Assembly (NCBI GenBank): GCA_009823395.1
Contig: CM020519.1
Span: 1,991,001 to 2,055,000, forward strand
Origin: Thamnaconus septentrionalis
Taxonomy: Eukaryota; Chordata; Actinopteri; Tetraodontiformes; Monacanthidae
Direction of reading: 5' to 3'
DNA length: 64,000 nucleotides
Shown here in pieces: positions 36,805 to 62,220 of the stretch. The position numbers and the translations under genes were made by a program. Below the pieces are notes generated by a model. That model was not told where the DNA came from. It saw only the letters and a list, made by a program, of their open reading frames with translations, and made no database searches. Numbering within the stretch: the first letter of the stretch is position 1; every line of letters starts with the position of its first letter.

Positions 36805-39800
36805 AAGGAAAAAACCTCTAGCGTACATCATAGAATGACGGCATGGAGCTTTGTTACCCAGATACCAACAACACTGACATCATCCGTCTCTCCAAGCTCT
36901 GGCAGAAGGCATTTTTCACGAGAGCTATTTTAATGGAAATCCATAAAAGCAGTCAGCTCCCACTGACGGCATGTTAGAATATTTTGCACCATTTTGGTAC
37001 AACGTGTTCTGCGGGGTAGCATTGGCTAATGGGAAGACAGAGTGCTCCGACCCGTATGGAGATATGGAAAAAATTTGCCTTCAGGCGTTTTTTCTTTTTC
37101 TTTTTCTCTTACTTTTTCTTTCTTTTTTTTTTGCTGGTCCCCGGCTCATGAATGATGATCGGTCAAGGTCTCCCAACCAACCCGGGAGGCATTCAAGCCG
37201 CCGCAATTGTTTAATCTGACGTGGAGGAAGGCAAGAAAAAAAATTGTTGTCATCTGGAATCCAAGATTTTTTTTTTTATTTTTTTAAAAAGAGAAAAAAA
37301 ACAACCTTGAGACTCAGCCGTGTCTTTTTTCTCTGGACAGTTTTGTCTCTTCTTTTTTTTTTTTTTTTCCAGCGGTGCTGCTGATTCTCCACTACAAAGA
37401 CGGAGACTTTAGTCCATCTGAGCACTGAAAGCCTTTCATCCGTCACTGACTGAACATCTTCAATGCAGGGGGGGGGGGGGGAGAAAAAAAAAAAGACAGC
37501 GGCGCTGTATAAGCAATCAAAGGAAGTGTCACATGGGCATTTCCTGTCGCACAGGTGCAAGAGGGACAGAGAGAGAGAAGAAGAGAAAAAAAAAAGCCCA
37601 CCGAGGGGGTGGCCGTAATCCCTCTGCAAATCCCCGAAGGGCCGAACACCTGACCCTGTGGCGCCGCCGAGAAATGAGCTCCTCCGACTGTAACTGCTCT
37701 CTGCCGGCGCCGGCCCTCAAACTCTGACCGCCGCTCTCTTCCTGACGGCATCTTATCGCCTCTCCAAGAAGAGGAGGAGGAGAAGGAGAAGCCCCTGCAG
37801 ACTGGAGCAGTAATCACAAATAACACCCACGGCCTTGATCCCCGTCTGACCCGCCCGCTGCCCCCTGGAGGTGGCGTGCAGCAGCGGCGGCTCTCACCTC
37901 AGCGCCGCCCGCCAGCCCTGGGAGGGTTTTTGTGGCGGCGGCGGCCGCCGCCTTATCCGACTCCCGCAGGTGTTTGATGCTTAACAGTGACGCGGCACAG
38001 CTGAGCCTCTCAGACTTTATCGCGGCCACGCTGGACGGATGTGAACGGGCAGGACGGAGGAAATGTTTCCACCAGGGAATGAGCGCTTGTGATAGGACGG
38101 ATGTTGCGATGACGCGAGGGGAGGAGGGATGGGAAGTTGGAGTTTGGAGGGGTTTTTTTTGAACATGCACGGATGCAACAAGGCCGCCGTCAGGCGGCCA
38201 GCGTGAAAAACTGTAGCTATGTGACTTTATGTATTAGTGAAACGGATGTGCAACTTTTGAGTTGGCAAATCCAATTTTTGTCAACCTTCTTCTGTTGGCA
38301 CTGCCTGTTGTTGGTGCCATATGGTCACGCTAGATATATTGTTTTGATCAGTTTTGTTAATCTTATACACATTTTTCAGGTACATTTTATTTATTCTAAA
38401 TTGCTTTGGTATAAGTTATGTCTTCACCTCCTTTTGTGCCGCTATACGAGAGAAGAGCTCCGCAACCGAGTGGTCGTTTCCTCACATTTCACATGTACTG
38501 GAAATCCACTGTGTGTTATTATCCCGCCTCTGCACAAACATAGAAGACTTGAATCTCAGCGATGCAGCAGTTGGGCCGCCGAGATCTCCCGCCTCAGATG
38601 TGCCTCGTCCGTCTTACTAACCTCCAGCAGAAAGAGTTTTCTTTCAGTCTGTCCTGGGATTTCATGACGAAAAGTAAGAAGCAGCACACAAACTGCAAGA
38701 TGACCTTCAAGAAAACACACACATACACACACACACACACAAACACACACACAAAGCAGAAGAGCAGGAAGGATTAGAGGAAGCTACTGAGCTGCTGCTA
38801 AAGAAGTTCTGCAGTCTGGCAGAAGTGGATGAAATGATGGAGCAGACAGCCAGGGAAAAGTGACAATGAACCTGCAAGCTTTCAGAACCCCGGCTGAGAT
38901 TCCAGGGATTGAGGACGGCTTCCGGGTGGCGTGCCAGGGTCAGGGGGGACGCAGCCGTCGGAGGCTCAGACACTTTGATGAATGAGTCTTTATCGGAAAA
39001 TCTGTCCTGACTTCACATCCTGAGCTCAAGCAGCTCACCAGACCTTGTTGTGGATGATGTCACGGCCCTTAGGCTCTCATTCTCACAATTATGAACTTGC
39101 AAGAAAAAGTAAAAAAAAACAAAAAAACAACTCTTTAGCCGTGAGCCACCGCACGCCAAGTGATTTGTCTCCCCGAGCAAAAAAAAAAAAAAAAAAAAAA
39201 CAAGGAAGCCAAAAACAAATGGGCAGACAGGCGGGCCTGTCAGGCTGGTGGCTCCAGATGAAATGTGGTGTTTACTGAGATGGATCCCACGGGTGCTCTT
39301 TGCAGAACTAATCTACAACTCTTCATGGTACCCACCGCTTTTGCCATTTGTGTTAATGTGACAGATTGCCACGGATGGAAAACAAAAACAAAACCCAAAC
39401 AAAAAACTCACAAGCACTGAGGTTAAATGCCAAAGAAAATATGGAAAACAAACACATTCTCCCCGTTTAAGAGAGGATTTTCTCTGGTGATTCTCAGCGC
39501 AGAGAGGGTTTTTTTTTTGTTTTTTTTTTACTGGGCTCTTCTGAGATATTCAAAGTGCCTCTGCAAGACGTCCAGGAAGTTCATATATACGACGGGAGTT
39601 CAGGTTACGGAGCCGAGGGGAAAGTCAGTGGGAGAACCACGACATCACTCAGGGTCAGCAGCCCCATCAGCAGACAAAAAAATGTTGGTTTGAAAAAAAG
39701 AAAGAAAAATCCTCTGGAATTAGCTCAGTGACATTTTTCTTGCTAAAATGTAAAAAGAAATACATAGAGATTGAATATCTATGCAGGGCTGAGTTTTGCG

Positions 39801-40251
39801 GTCGGGGCGATTGTGGGTTTGGGCGAAATAATAAAATGAAATAACTGCTATTGTTGAAGGAATGTTGTAACTGGGGCGAGGTGGCAGGGAGAGAGATAGC
39901 GGCTGTGGTCAACAGAAAGGGGAAAAAATGCCAGCAAATGCAGGTCGGCGACAGGAAGCAATTTGCAGAATGAAAGTTGGAGACGCAGCACGCAGACGAC
40001 AAAACACAGGCAGCAGGCGAAAAGAGGACAAATACAAGTCGGCCAAGCAGAACCGCATTGTGCTGCTGCCGCCGCTGCCAGCTGCAGTTTAGCCGCTGTG
40101 CAGCTCAGAGCCACTGGGTCATCAAGAATCTGAATCAGAATCTGGAATTTGACTCTGTTTCTGTTGCGGACAGATGAAGGAAACACAGGGAAAATAGAAA
40201 CTAGGCCACCAAGCTGGAGGTGTGATCATCAGCTCTGGGCAGGTACCAGCG

Positions 40252-40273
40252 CCTTTTGTGACATCACAAAGGG
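40252..40273. repeat. Palindrome shared with dispersed repeat family
   Basis: It reads CCTTTTGTGACATCAC then AAAGGG, matching the palindrome at 27446-27465. It probably marks a third, decayed copy of that family. Confidence 0.5.
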
Positions 40274-41033
40274 AGGATTTGCACAAATGCGTGTCTTGGC
40301 ACACACTTAGTGGAAAGTGGAGCCAGTGGAAGAAGTAAAGGACGGACTTTTCCCATTTCCGGGAAGTTGATTGGCCAGATGAAAGACACAGGTGTTGCTT
40401 CAGACACAAATATGTGTAGCGTGAGTTTTTGCACAATATGGGACCTTTGAAAAAAAAATAAATAAAAAAAAAGTGGGGGTTGAATAGAAATGTGACAGGT
40501 GAATCCACCGGGTAGGCGTCTTGTGCAACCTTGTGTTCTCGAAATCAGCACAAAAAAAAAAAAAACAGAAAGAAGAAGGAAAAAAAAGTGGCATCAGTAT
40601 TTCAAATGAAAAGGTCAGCAACTCCCCTCAGACACGGCAGAGTGTCTGAGTTATCACGCAGGAAACACAAGGGAGGGTTCGTCACACAGACGGTGGAGGG
40701 AGGGGAGGCGGGGGAGTGGGGTGAGGGAGGGTGAGGAGGAGGCGGGGAAGAGTGAAAGAGACTGCGGCTGCCCGTGTGAAGGCGCCGCTGCCACCGCTGC
40801 CACTTATCCAGCCTGAAGTCCTGGCAGAACAAGACGGAAAGGTCACTGGCAGTGCCGGGCCGACCCCCCCCCCCCACACACACACCTGGAGCTGCCTCGT
40901 TACCTGGCCAACTGATCCAGATCAGCTCTGTGGGTTGGAAGAAAAACCAAGCCAAAAAAAAAAGCTACAATGAAATAATGCAGCTGTTTTGTATTCGACC
41001 CTTTTGAACGTGGCTGAGCTCTAATAGTCCCAC

Positions 41034-41034
<1 letters not shown>

Positions 41035-41075
<41 letters not shown>
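41035..41075. repeat. (CTG)n microsatellite
   Basis: About 13 CTG triplets followed by CAGCTGCAG. Confidence 0.92.
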
Positions 41076-41776
41076 AGCTGCAGGTCCTTCTCTCAGGTGC
41101 GTGCCGTCCCACTCCCCCACTTTAATTCGCAGTGTGGGTCCGCCGGGCATTCAGGCCCCTGCGCCGGTGCAGCCAAGTCCTGGAGCCCATGCTCATTATC
41201 CTGTGGGATTATTTTTCTAACTGATGTATTTAATCTGTCGTATGCGATTCGGCGGGAGGGAAGGCAGCGTTTAGATAAACTCAGAGTGATTTAGCGGGAG
41301 GACTTTGCGGCGGTCCCCAGTGTCTGCGGCGTTCCGCTTGACGGCCTGGCAGCGCTGGGACTTGCTCCACTTATTGGAAATGATTTGGGCGAAGATTTGC
41401 AAACACTGCAAGGTTTTTTTTTGTTGTTTTTTTTTTTGGTTTTGTTTTTTCTTCCTGTCCCACCGCCACCCGCCTCCAATCCAATTAAACAATGCGGCTC
41501 TTATCGGCGACAGAGATATCTGTAAGGCACAACCTGCAGCGCTTGGTGGTACTTAAAAGCCATAAACACAAGACAAATGTTCATCAGCTGCACGCGGGAG
41601 CCCTCATCAGTCACACAGCAGATTATTGCCCCGTGCAGGGGAGTGCTGACGCCGGCACTGGAATATAAATGAACACATTCTGATTGTGAGAATTTTTTTT
41701 TTTTTTTTTTTTGCTGGCTACGGAGGCAACATCCGCAGATGAAACATTCCGGGTTCCCGTGCAAGTGGGACAATGT

Positions 41777-41803
41777 GGGGAGTGGGTGGGTGGGTGGGTG
41801 GGT
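41777..41803 (+). other. Potential G-quadruplex, (GGGT)5
   Basis: GGGG is followed by AGT and five GGGT units with single-base loops, the arrangement that favours a very stable parallel G-quadruplex. It lies 2.3 kb upstream of the map3k7 start codon. Folding is inferred from known G4 rules. Confidence 0.6.
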
Positions 41804-41900
41804 AGTGCGGGGTAAGGAGGGGGTTAGACCGCTAGGAAGAGGGAAGGCCTGGGAAGTACAACAGCATCACCCTGTGGCCAAGGAATGTCATAACATGCAT

Positions 41901-41942
<42 letters not shown>

Positions 41943-42539
41943 CATCGCCACCTTCTTTTTGCCCCTTTCAAACGTGGAGGTTCGAACAAAGCATCAGTTC
42001 CAGCAGGAGGATGTAAAAACAAATGGTTATATGTGGGAAAAGATGAACATTTAAATTTTAAAAAATGTTATATAGGACTATTAAAACAGACATGCAGCAC
42101 CATGGCACACACAGGTCAGACACAGAACTAATATCAATCAATCAATCACTTTCAGCCTGTCACGCCACTGCTGGCGGGTGGCCTCCACATCTGCTTCCAC
42201 ACTTGGCGATCTCGGGCTAATATCACCTAGTTTTAATCACCTAGTTTTAATCACCTAGTTTTAATAAGATCAAATCAAACCTCTTGGCCGGCTCATCCAC
42301 TTGTCTGCTGCTCCTGCACGATGTCCCTCAACATGTCGTGTTACGACTCTGCAGTGATACGCGACTCCTGCAAATTCCTCGCCGAGCCGTGCGGGAATGA
42401 GGAGACGAGCTCATCAGGTCTGATTGTGTGAAGAATTTGGGCAGCTGGGAGTAAACAAACATGCAACTTCCCGCTGACCCCGTGTCCCAGACCATATGCC
42501 AGGGGAGGCCAGTGCCGGAAAATAGTGCCAGGTGAGAGC
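41804..42539. other. Non-coding spacer with small repeats
   Basis: It contains a GATA microsatellite (41901-41941), a TCAA run near 42135 and a 15-bp tandem ATCACCTAGTTTTAA repeated three times (42222-42265). No gene is recognised. Confidence 0.55.
41901..41941. repeat. (GATA)n microsatellite
   Basis: About 10 uninterrupted GATA units. Confidence 0.94.
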
Positions 42540-42790
42540 GTTTTAATCACTTTTGAAATGAGCGATTAGAATAATTATTTCAGGGAGGAGGGATGGCTCC
42601 TGCTATTAACAACCCTCTGTTCAATATCAGAACAAATTAGTTCATGCTCATTAGTATGAGTTGTGCTTGCCTTGTGGTTTGGACAGCCTCCACTGGGACC
42701 AGGCTTTATTACTCCCCGTGAGCAGAGCATGTAATTAGCATGCGTCAAGTGCTGTGTTTATATAATATGCACCTTACTCCCTTCTCAAAA
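42540..42790. other. Candidate conserved non-coding element
   Basis: The repeat-free block contains TTTTAATCAC, GCGATTAGAATAATTATTTC, ATGCTCATTAGTATGAG, ATGTAATTAGCATGCGTC and TATATAATATGC. This is a dense set of homeodomain and POU-type sites only 1.3 kb upstream of map3k7. An enhancer role is inference. Confidence 0.4.
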
Positions 42791-42928
42791 GTGTAATTTA
42801 GAGTCTGAGGAAGTTTTTACCTGCCTGGTGCTGAAGGGCAATACGCAAGGCTAAATTTGGTGTGTGAATGGTCAATGGTACAATTGAATTAATTAAAAAA
42901 AAAATCCAATAAAGTATATCATTTTTAT

Positions 42929-42931
<3 letters not shown>

Positions 42932-42997
<66 letters not shown>

Positions 42998-43025
42998 CAG
43001 CAGCAGCAGCAGCAACAGCAGCAGT
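42932..43025. repeat. (TAG)n then (CAG)n microsatellite
   Basis: About 22 TAG triplets lead into eight CAG triplets with one CAA. Confidence 0.93.
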
Positions 43026-43229
43026 AGTATTGCACCAAGGAGTCCAAAACTTAGTTAACAAAATTATATTTTGAATATAACATATAATATACATCATATA
43101 ATAATAATATTACATGAATAAATAGATAGAAAAATAAATAAATAAATCTGTGTATTTTAGAACGTGTCTTTATATTGTATATTAACTACTGTTTTTCTTA
43201 CAGTATTTTTTTTTTCCTGAATTAGGTTA

Positions 43230-44059
43230 AATTATGACATGAATTTCTGGACGGGGGAAAAAAAAAAAAATCGGCCCTTTTATTCGCGCACCCTCGTTGC
43301 GCAAGGGGGAAGGATTTTCAGGACGCACACACTTCCGGTTGGAGCTCCAGCTCCGGAGAATAAAAATACACCGCTGGCGAGCCAGCTCGGCGACAAGTGA
43401 AAAAAAGTTATGCCTCGCTGCCAAGTGGATACAAACATGCAAACTCTGAAAATGGACGACACTCATCGGTTCTCACTCCATGTCTAGTCGAAAATATCCC
43501 CATGTCCAGAGAGCCCGCGCTGGCGACAAGTCAACTGCGAAGGGTTGGTTTGTTTCAGCTATCGAGTCCCGGTAGCTCGACTTAGCATCCGCAGAGCGCT
43601 ACCTGGCTATCAGCTAACAGGCCTCGGGCAGCTTTTATTCTCCCCCGCGGTCGCAGAGGAGCTGTCATTAAAGCTAAACTCTTCCCAGCTTCCGTTTGCG
43701 ACAACGCCGCCGGGTTGGTTATATGTCTCCCGTGCGTTGAACGATGACTTTGAGCACTTTTTCACTTCCGGGAAGCTAGCGTCCCTGTAGCCGAGCTGCT
43801 GCGGCTGGCCAGTTGGTCGACCGCATCACACCGACCGACAGAAGGGTAAACGCGGTGCAAGCAACCGTCGTCCGACGTCTTGACGAGAGGTCGGCGCGAA
43901 AGGTTCACATCAGCCGTTAGTCGTGCTTATGTCCGTCTTATCTGGTCTTGATGCTGCCGTCAGTTGTCCAGCCGCTTAAGATGATTGACAGCGAGCTCAG
44001 CCTCTGAACTCTGAGGCTAACCATCAACATCCACGCTCTCTTTCTCCCCCTCTTTGCAG
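43230..44059 (+). promoter_or_regulatory. map3k7: map3k7 promoter and 5' untranslated region
   Basis: This CpG-rich region precedes the start codon. It has no positioned TATA box but carries two ACTTCCGG ETS-type sites (43331-43338 and 43764-43771), a common arrangement for broadly expressed genes. Transcription probably begins between these sites and 43840. A good donor (GAAGG then GTAAAC, intron from 43846) and a strong acceptor (TTTCTCCCCCTCTTTGCAG, ending 44059) suggest an untranslated first exon with a 214-bp 5' intron. The exact start site cannot be read from sequence. Confidence 0.55.
43846..44059 (+). other. Probable intron in the map3k7 5'UTR
   Basis: GTAAAC at 43846 and a long pyrimidine tract ending TTTGCAG at 44059 form a plausible 214-bp intron, leaving 27 untranslated bases before the ATG. 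An unspliced 5'UTR is the alternative. Confidence 0.5.
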
Positions 44060-44086
44060 TAAATTACTACCTTACGTTAGCGAGTT

Positions 44087-57838
<13,752 letters not shown>

Positions 57839-57933
57839 GGGGGCGGTGGGGGGGCGGAGACTCACGTCCAGACTGCTTCCAGCCGCCCACCACCACCACC
57901 TCCGCTGTTTGTCCCGCTAACACTACCCCCTCA

Positions 57934-57936
<3 letters not shown>

Positions 57937-57969
<33 letters not shown>
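57937..57969 (+). repeat. (CA)n microsatellite in 3'UTR
   Basis: About 16 CA units; in the exon-16-skipped frame it would encode alternating Thr-His. Confidence 0.92.
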
Positions 57970-57971
<2 letters not shown>

Positions 57972-58038
57972 CATGCTCCCGCTCCAGTCAAGAGACCTGC
58001 ATTCGACTGTGTCTTGCATGCTGCATCCCTCCACGTGT

Positions 58039-58053
58039 CCAGCAGGGGGCTGT
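58039..58053 (+). promoter_or_regulatory. CTCF-like motif in 3'UTR
   Basis: CCAGCAGGGGGCTGT matches CCASYAGRKGGCRSY at 14 of 15 positions. Confidence 0.3.
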
Positions 58054-58069
58054 ACAAACTTTTGCACAT

Positions 58070-58475
58070 GGCTCACAGCGTCCTGCAGACCCTCCTGCAG
58101 ATCCTCCTGCAGACCCTCCTGCAGGAGGGTCTCCTGCAGACCCCTGTGAAGATCCTCCTGCTCTCCTGCAGACCCTCCTGCAGATCCTCCTGCTCTCCTG
58201 CGGACGATCTAGCAGACGACCCAGCAGATCCTCCTGCCCTCCTGCAGACCCTCCTGCAGGAGGGTCTCTGCAGACCCCTGTGAAGATCCCCTGTGAAGAT
58301 CCTCCTGCTCTCTCCTGCAGATCCTCCTGCATCCTCCTGCTCTCCTCTGCGGACCCTCCCTCCTGCTCTCCCTGGACGATCTAGCAGACGACCCAGCAGA
58401 TCCTCCTGCTCTCCTGCAGACCCTCCTGCAGATGATCCAACAGACGACCCAGCAGATCCTCCTGCCCTGCTGCTG
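58070..58475 (+). repeat. CTCCTGCAGA minisatellite with palindromes in 3'UTR
   Basis: Degenerate 12-15 bp units (CTCCTGCAGACC, CTCCTGCAGATC) and a larger repeated module with GGACGATCTAGCAGACGACC (58202, about 58374). A 22-bp perfect palindrome with half-site AGACCCTCCTG occurs at 58111-58132 and again at 58246-58267. Confidence 0.85.
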
Positions 58476-58581
58476 CTGCGCTCTAGGAGCCACCACCTTT
58501 CTCCTCCTCTTCCTCCTCTTCCTCAGTGTGATGAGAGAATCGGAAACATTTGCTCTCAGGGCCTCTGGGCGGCTGCCGTCA

Positions 58582-58712
<131 letters not shown>

Positions 58713-59807
58713 TGTGTAGTTTTTGCGGGCATGCCTTCCACCAGAATGTGAAAATTAAGACGAATGCAACAAAGGCTTTAAAGAAAAATCGCGCATAAAC
58801 AGATCAAAGTGTTCTCCTCCAGCTCCACTATGATGCCCTTATTATTATTATACTCCTCTCTGATTGGTCCCTCAGCCGACGGCCGCCACCACCGCTTCTC
58901 CTCATCAGTTTGTGACAAGAGGAGACGAGAAGCTCCTCACTCGCGCTTTCAGCCTCTCTGATGTTCTGTGCTGGAAAATCTCTCTGGGTTTTATTTTATT
59001 TAATTCTATTTTATTTGTCGGTTCTAGTCAGCCGTAGTTTGTTTTGTAGTTGTTTCCTTCTTTTCTTGGACTCTGGACTGGTCTGAGGACAGAAGCAGCT
59101 TGTAGCCCCGCCCCGGACTCCCTCCTCCTCCTCCTCCTCGGCCTCAGCATCCAGTTTGTTTTTAGTTCACATGTGGCCTTAGGAGTTGTCTGTATTTTAA
59201 AGTGCTTGTTTTACGTGACATTCTAGTGTGGATAAAACTAACGACAAAAGCTGTAAAAAAAAAAAAAAAAAAAAAGAAGAAGAAGAAAACAAAGACAAGC
59301 AAAAAGCTATTTTTAATGTATTGGAGGTTGAATGGAGCCTTTGAGGGGGTGTGTTGGAGAGTGTGTGTGTCAGCGAGCTGTGCTATCATGTCAATGTTCC
59401 CCCACCAGCTCCAACGTCCAGACCAGGACGTGGTGAACTCTGAAAAAGAAAGAAGAATTGTCGGGTTTTTATGTTTCCAGTCTTTTATTCTGGAGGGTCA
59501 CTCATTTTTATTGTTTTCTTTTTTTCTTTTTTTTTTTTTTTGCACATTCACTTTTCTTGTTTTTGTCTGGTCACGTACCAAAAAAAAGAAAAAACAAGTT
59601 TCAAACAATCCTGTTTATAAAAGCGTGAAGACTCGACGTCTTTATTTTGAAAAGGTGTTGTACAGAAGTCTCTCTCTCTCGCTCTCTCTCTCTCTCTTCC
59701 CCTGTTCCTTTTCTCGTCATCCGACAAGCAGCACACTTCTGTTCAGCCTTCCGTAGTGACTTACCGCCAACACAGTGACTGACTGACAGCAAAGAACGTG
59801 TTATGAA

Positions 59808-59841
59808 ATTAAAGGAATGATAAAAAACTGAAAAAAATAAA
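59808..59841 (+). terminator. map3k7: Candidate map3k7 poly(A) signals
   Basis: ATTAAA at 59808-59813 and AATAAA at 59836-59841 are followed by a G- and T-containing segment (GGGGGAGTGTCTTGG), as expected for cleavage-factor binding. Cleavage would fall near 59860. Confidence 0.6.
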
Positions 59842-59865
59842 GGGGGAGTGTCTTGGAGCCTGACA

Positions 59866-60419
59866 GCTGCGTCGACTCGTCTGCAAGGAAAACAAACTGA
59901 GTAGCATGAAGTCAATGCTCAACAGCTGGAAGACATTTTATTATTATTAGTAGTAGTAGTAGTAGTAGTAGTATTTTAAATGGCATTTTCAGTTCATTGT
60001 AATTTCAAATATTTAATTCAGGAATCTGGAGTTGAATGCAAATTCAAGTAACAAGGCATTTTTTCTAAAAAAAAAAAAAAAATGTGTTGAGTTGGATACA
60101 GAATTTTTCATTTCCAGTCATCACTTCGTCTTTATCTTTATAAATGTGATCGTCAGATGTTCAGTCGTGTCCCTGCTGACAGCCGCCTTCCTGTGTGGCC
60201 CAGACGCCTGAGCCAGAGTCAGTCTGAGTGTGAGGGGAGGTTCACTATGGGCTCTCAACCTGCTGATTCCAAGGGAACTTGGAATATGTATCTGTCGTTA
60301 ATGATGAAAAGCTGTAAGACTTGAGGATGGTCAGAATGAAAGCTCTCTTTCAGACTCTGTTCTCAAGTGTTTATGTGTGCAGTATAGAAATAGATATACA
60401 AATATATGCCTACATATCA
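59866..60419. other. Non-coding stretch downstream of map3k7
   Basis: Contains a TAG/TTA repeat (59940-59973) and an A15 run (60068). No gene is recognised. Confidence 0.55.
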
Positions 60420-60730
60420 ACTCACCAGTCAGAGGTTTGGACGCAGCTTCTCATGCAGTGGTTTTTCTTTCGTTTTAATGACTCATTACATATGTTCTCA
60501 CTCATGGGATCAAAACAATGAATGAGTGAATGAAACATATGGGACTGTGTAGTAAACATCAAAGTTTGACATCACAAAAAAAAACGTCATATTTTAATTT
60601 CTTCCAAATCGCTGCCCTTCATATAAAACATTTAGGGCTATTTCACAATGTTTTCTTTGCTGCATAATTTCAATTGATCATATTTGATGTCTTCATAATG
60701 TTGGAAGAAGTAAAGATAAAGAAAAGCCAC
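60420..60730 (+). mobile_element. Tc1/mariner-type deletion derivative
   Basis: The left part (CTCACCAGTCAGAGGTTTGG, GAAACATATGGGACTGTGTAG) and the right part (TTTGATGTCTTCATAATG, GAAGTAAAGATAAAGAAAAG) match opposite ends of the family seen at 51418 and 62752. No transposase remains. Confidence 0.55.
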
Positions 60731-60829
60731 TGAATCAGAAGGTGATCCTGTGCCTGCAGGATGAAAACATTTCCCACTCCGTTCACTCCCAATAACCTCC
60801 GTTCGCCGCGTTGCAGTTGCCCCGCGCAG

Positions 60830-60844
60830 CCACTAGGGGGCGGT
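60830..60844 (+). promoter_or_regulatory. CTCF-like motif downstream of map3k7
   Basis: CCACTAGGGGGCGGT is a 15/15 match to CCASYAGRKGGCRSY, about 1 kb past the gene's poly(A) signals. Occupancy is not shown. Confidence 0.45.
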
Positions 60845-60978
60845 GTACATTCAGGCTTTTTCTCCCCGTCGTCGCCCCTCGGAGTTGTGCGTCAGTCAGA
60901 CAAAGAAAAGCGCAACATCCTCAGTGTGTCAGTGGTCCAGAGTGAATCCCGCTTCCTGTCACCAGCACCAGTCACTCT

Positions 60979-61016
<38 letters not shown>

Positions 61017-61956
61017 TGCCGGTTCACATTTCAGCCTGCAGTTCTCCCTGCAGTTCTCCCAGCGCTGCTCCCACAAAGGCCGCCGTTCTGCGAGCCGCTT
61101 GTTTGAAGTCGACGGCTAAAAGGGGAACAATGAGTCACTTCAGCGCAGGGCAGTGATGTCATCTTCCTGCTCCGAGCCAGGTATTGTGTGTGTGTGTCTG
61201 TGTGTGTGTTGTCTGCTTTGTCCCAGAGAGCTCTCTCTCTCTCGCGAGGTCATGCACTGTTTTGTGTGGACTGGTAGGAAATGAAGGGCGAAGGCTGTGT
61301 TTGTTTCTGTGTGTGAGGAAGGAAGGCCAGTGTCCATTTGCAGTGCTTTGATTAGTTGCAATGTAAGATTTCCCTCCGCAGCAGCAGCAACAGCAGCAGA
61401 ATGTGTCTGTGAAAAACAAAGACACCAGTTGGTGCGACTTCATGAAACTGGAACAAAACAACTCTCATTTCCCTCCGACGCTGTTTTCCAGGCCTCCGTC
61501 CTTGTCAGTCGACCCTCCAGAAATCAGAAAAGTCGTTTTTTCTTTTCTTTTCTTCCAGCGTGGGCCCCTCCAGGCTGGGTCCCCCAGTGTCCATTGGCAG
61601 TGCTTTGTGCCTTTTTGAGTTTCGCAGTTGCCTTTTGAGTTTTGAAACTCCATCTGGAAGAAGCTCAATGAGTCTCGACTGCGAAGCTTCTTCTTCTTCT
61701 TCTTCTTCTTCTTCTTCTCCTTCTCCTTCTTCTTCACCACCACAGCGGGAAAGTTGCATGTTTGCACTTAAAGCGGCGCTTGAGATTTTTATCTACGGCG
61801 CCGTAGCCATGGAAACTGGCTGACATAAATAGGCTAGCAGCAGCAGCAGTGAGAGAAGGAAGGAAGACGGGGGAGATGTTGCAGGATTTTTTTTTTTTTT
61901 TTTTTCCTCCACCTTCAAAACGGACAGAATTTAGGTCATCACAGACGGCGGCACGT

Positions 61957-62004
61957 CGGCAGGCCTATAAATTGCACGTGTGCCACTTTAGGATTCCATT
62001 AATC
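61957..62004. repeat. 48-bp module, copy 1
   Basis: CGGCAGGCCTATAAATTGCA then CGTGTGCCACTTTAGGATTC and CATTAATC, identical to 62073-62120. It contains TATAAAT and CACGTG. Confidence 0.85.
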
Positions 62005-62072
62005 GGCGCTCGGCGCTGCTCCCAGTGGCTGCAGGCATCTCTTGCCATGAGAACTGGCTGACATGGCACGCG

Positions 62073-62120
62073 CGGCAGGCCTATAAATTGCACGTGTGCC
62101 ACTTTAGGATTCCATTAATC
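62073..62120. repeat. 48-bp module, copy 2
   Basis: Exact copy of 61957-62004, 116 bp downstream. The sequence before it, GAACTGGCTGACATGG, resembles GAAACTGGCTGACATAA at 61811, so the duplication may once have been larger. Confidence 0.85.
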
Positions 62121-62137
62121 TGCTGCTGTTCGGCTGC

Positions 62138-62138
62138 T

Positions 62139-62219
<81 letters not shown>
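62138..62219. repeat. (CTG)n microsatellite
   Basis: About 27 uninterrupted CTG triplets, the longest triplet run in the window after the TTC tract. Confidence 0.95.

Positions 62220-62220
<1 letters not shown>

Larger units (their letters stand above)
36016..41775. other. Non-coding stretch upstream of map3k7, no gene recognised
   Basis: It holds T runs (36430-36463), a TA repeat (36759-36801), T/G/A homopolymers (37270-37495), a CA repeat (38716-38754), A runs (39180-39200, 40551), a C10 run (40866) and a CTG repeat (41035-41075). The blocks at 37930-38160 and 41215-41690 have ordinary complexity and could be conserved. A CTCF-like motif (-, 14/15) lies at 37857-37871. No exon is recognised. 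Confidence 0.45.
60731..62072. other. Non-coding stretch, no gene recognised
   Basis: Holds GT repeats (60980-61014, 61186-61208), a CAG run (61379-61397), a TTC run (61687-61735) and a T19 run (61887). The duplicated 48-bp module starts at 61957. Confidence 0.5.
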
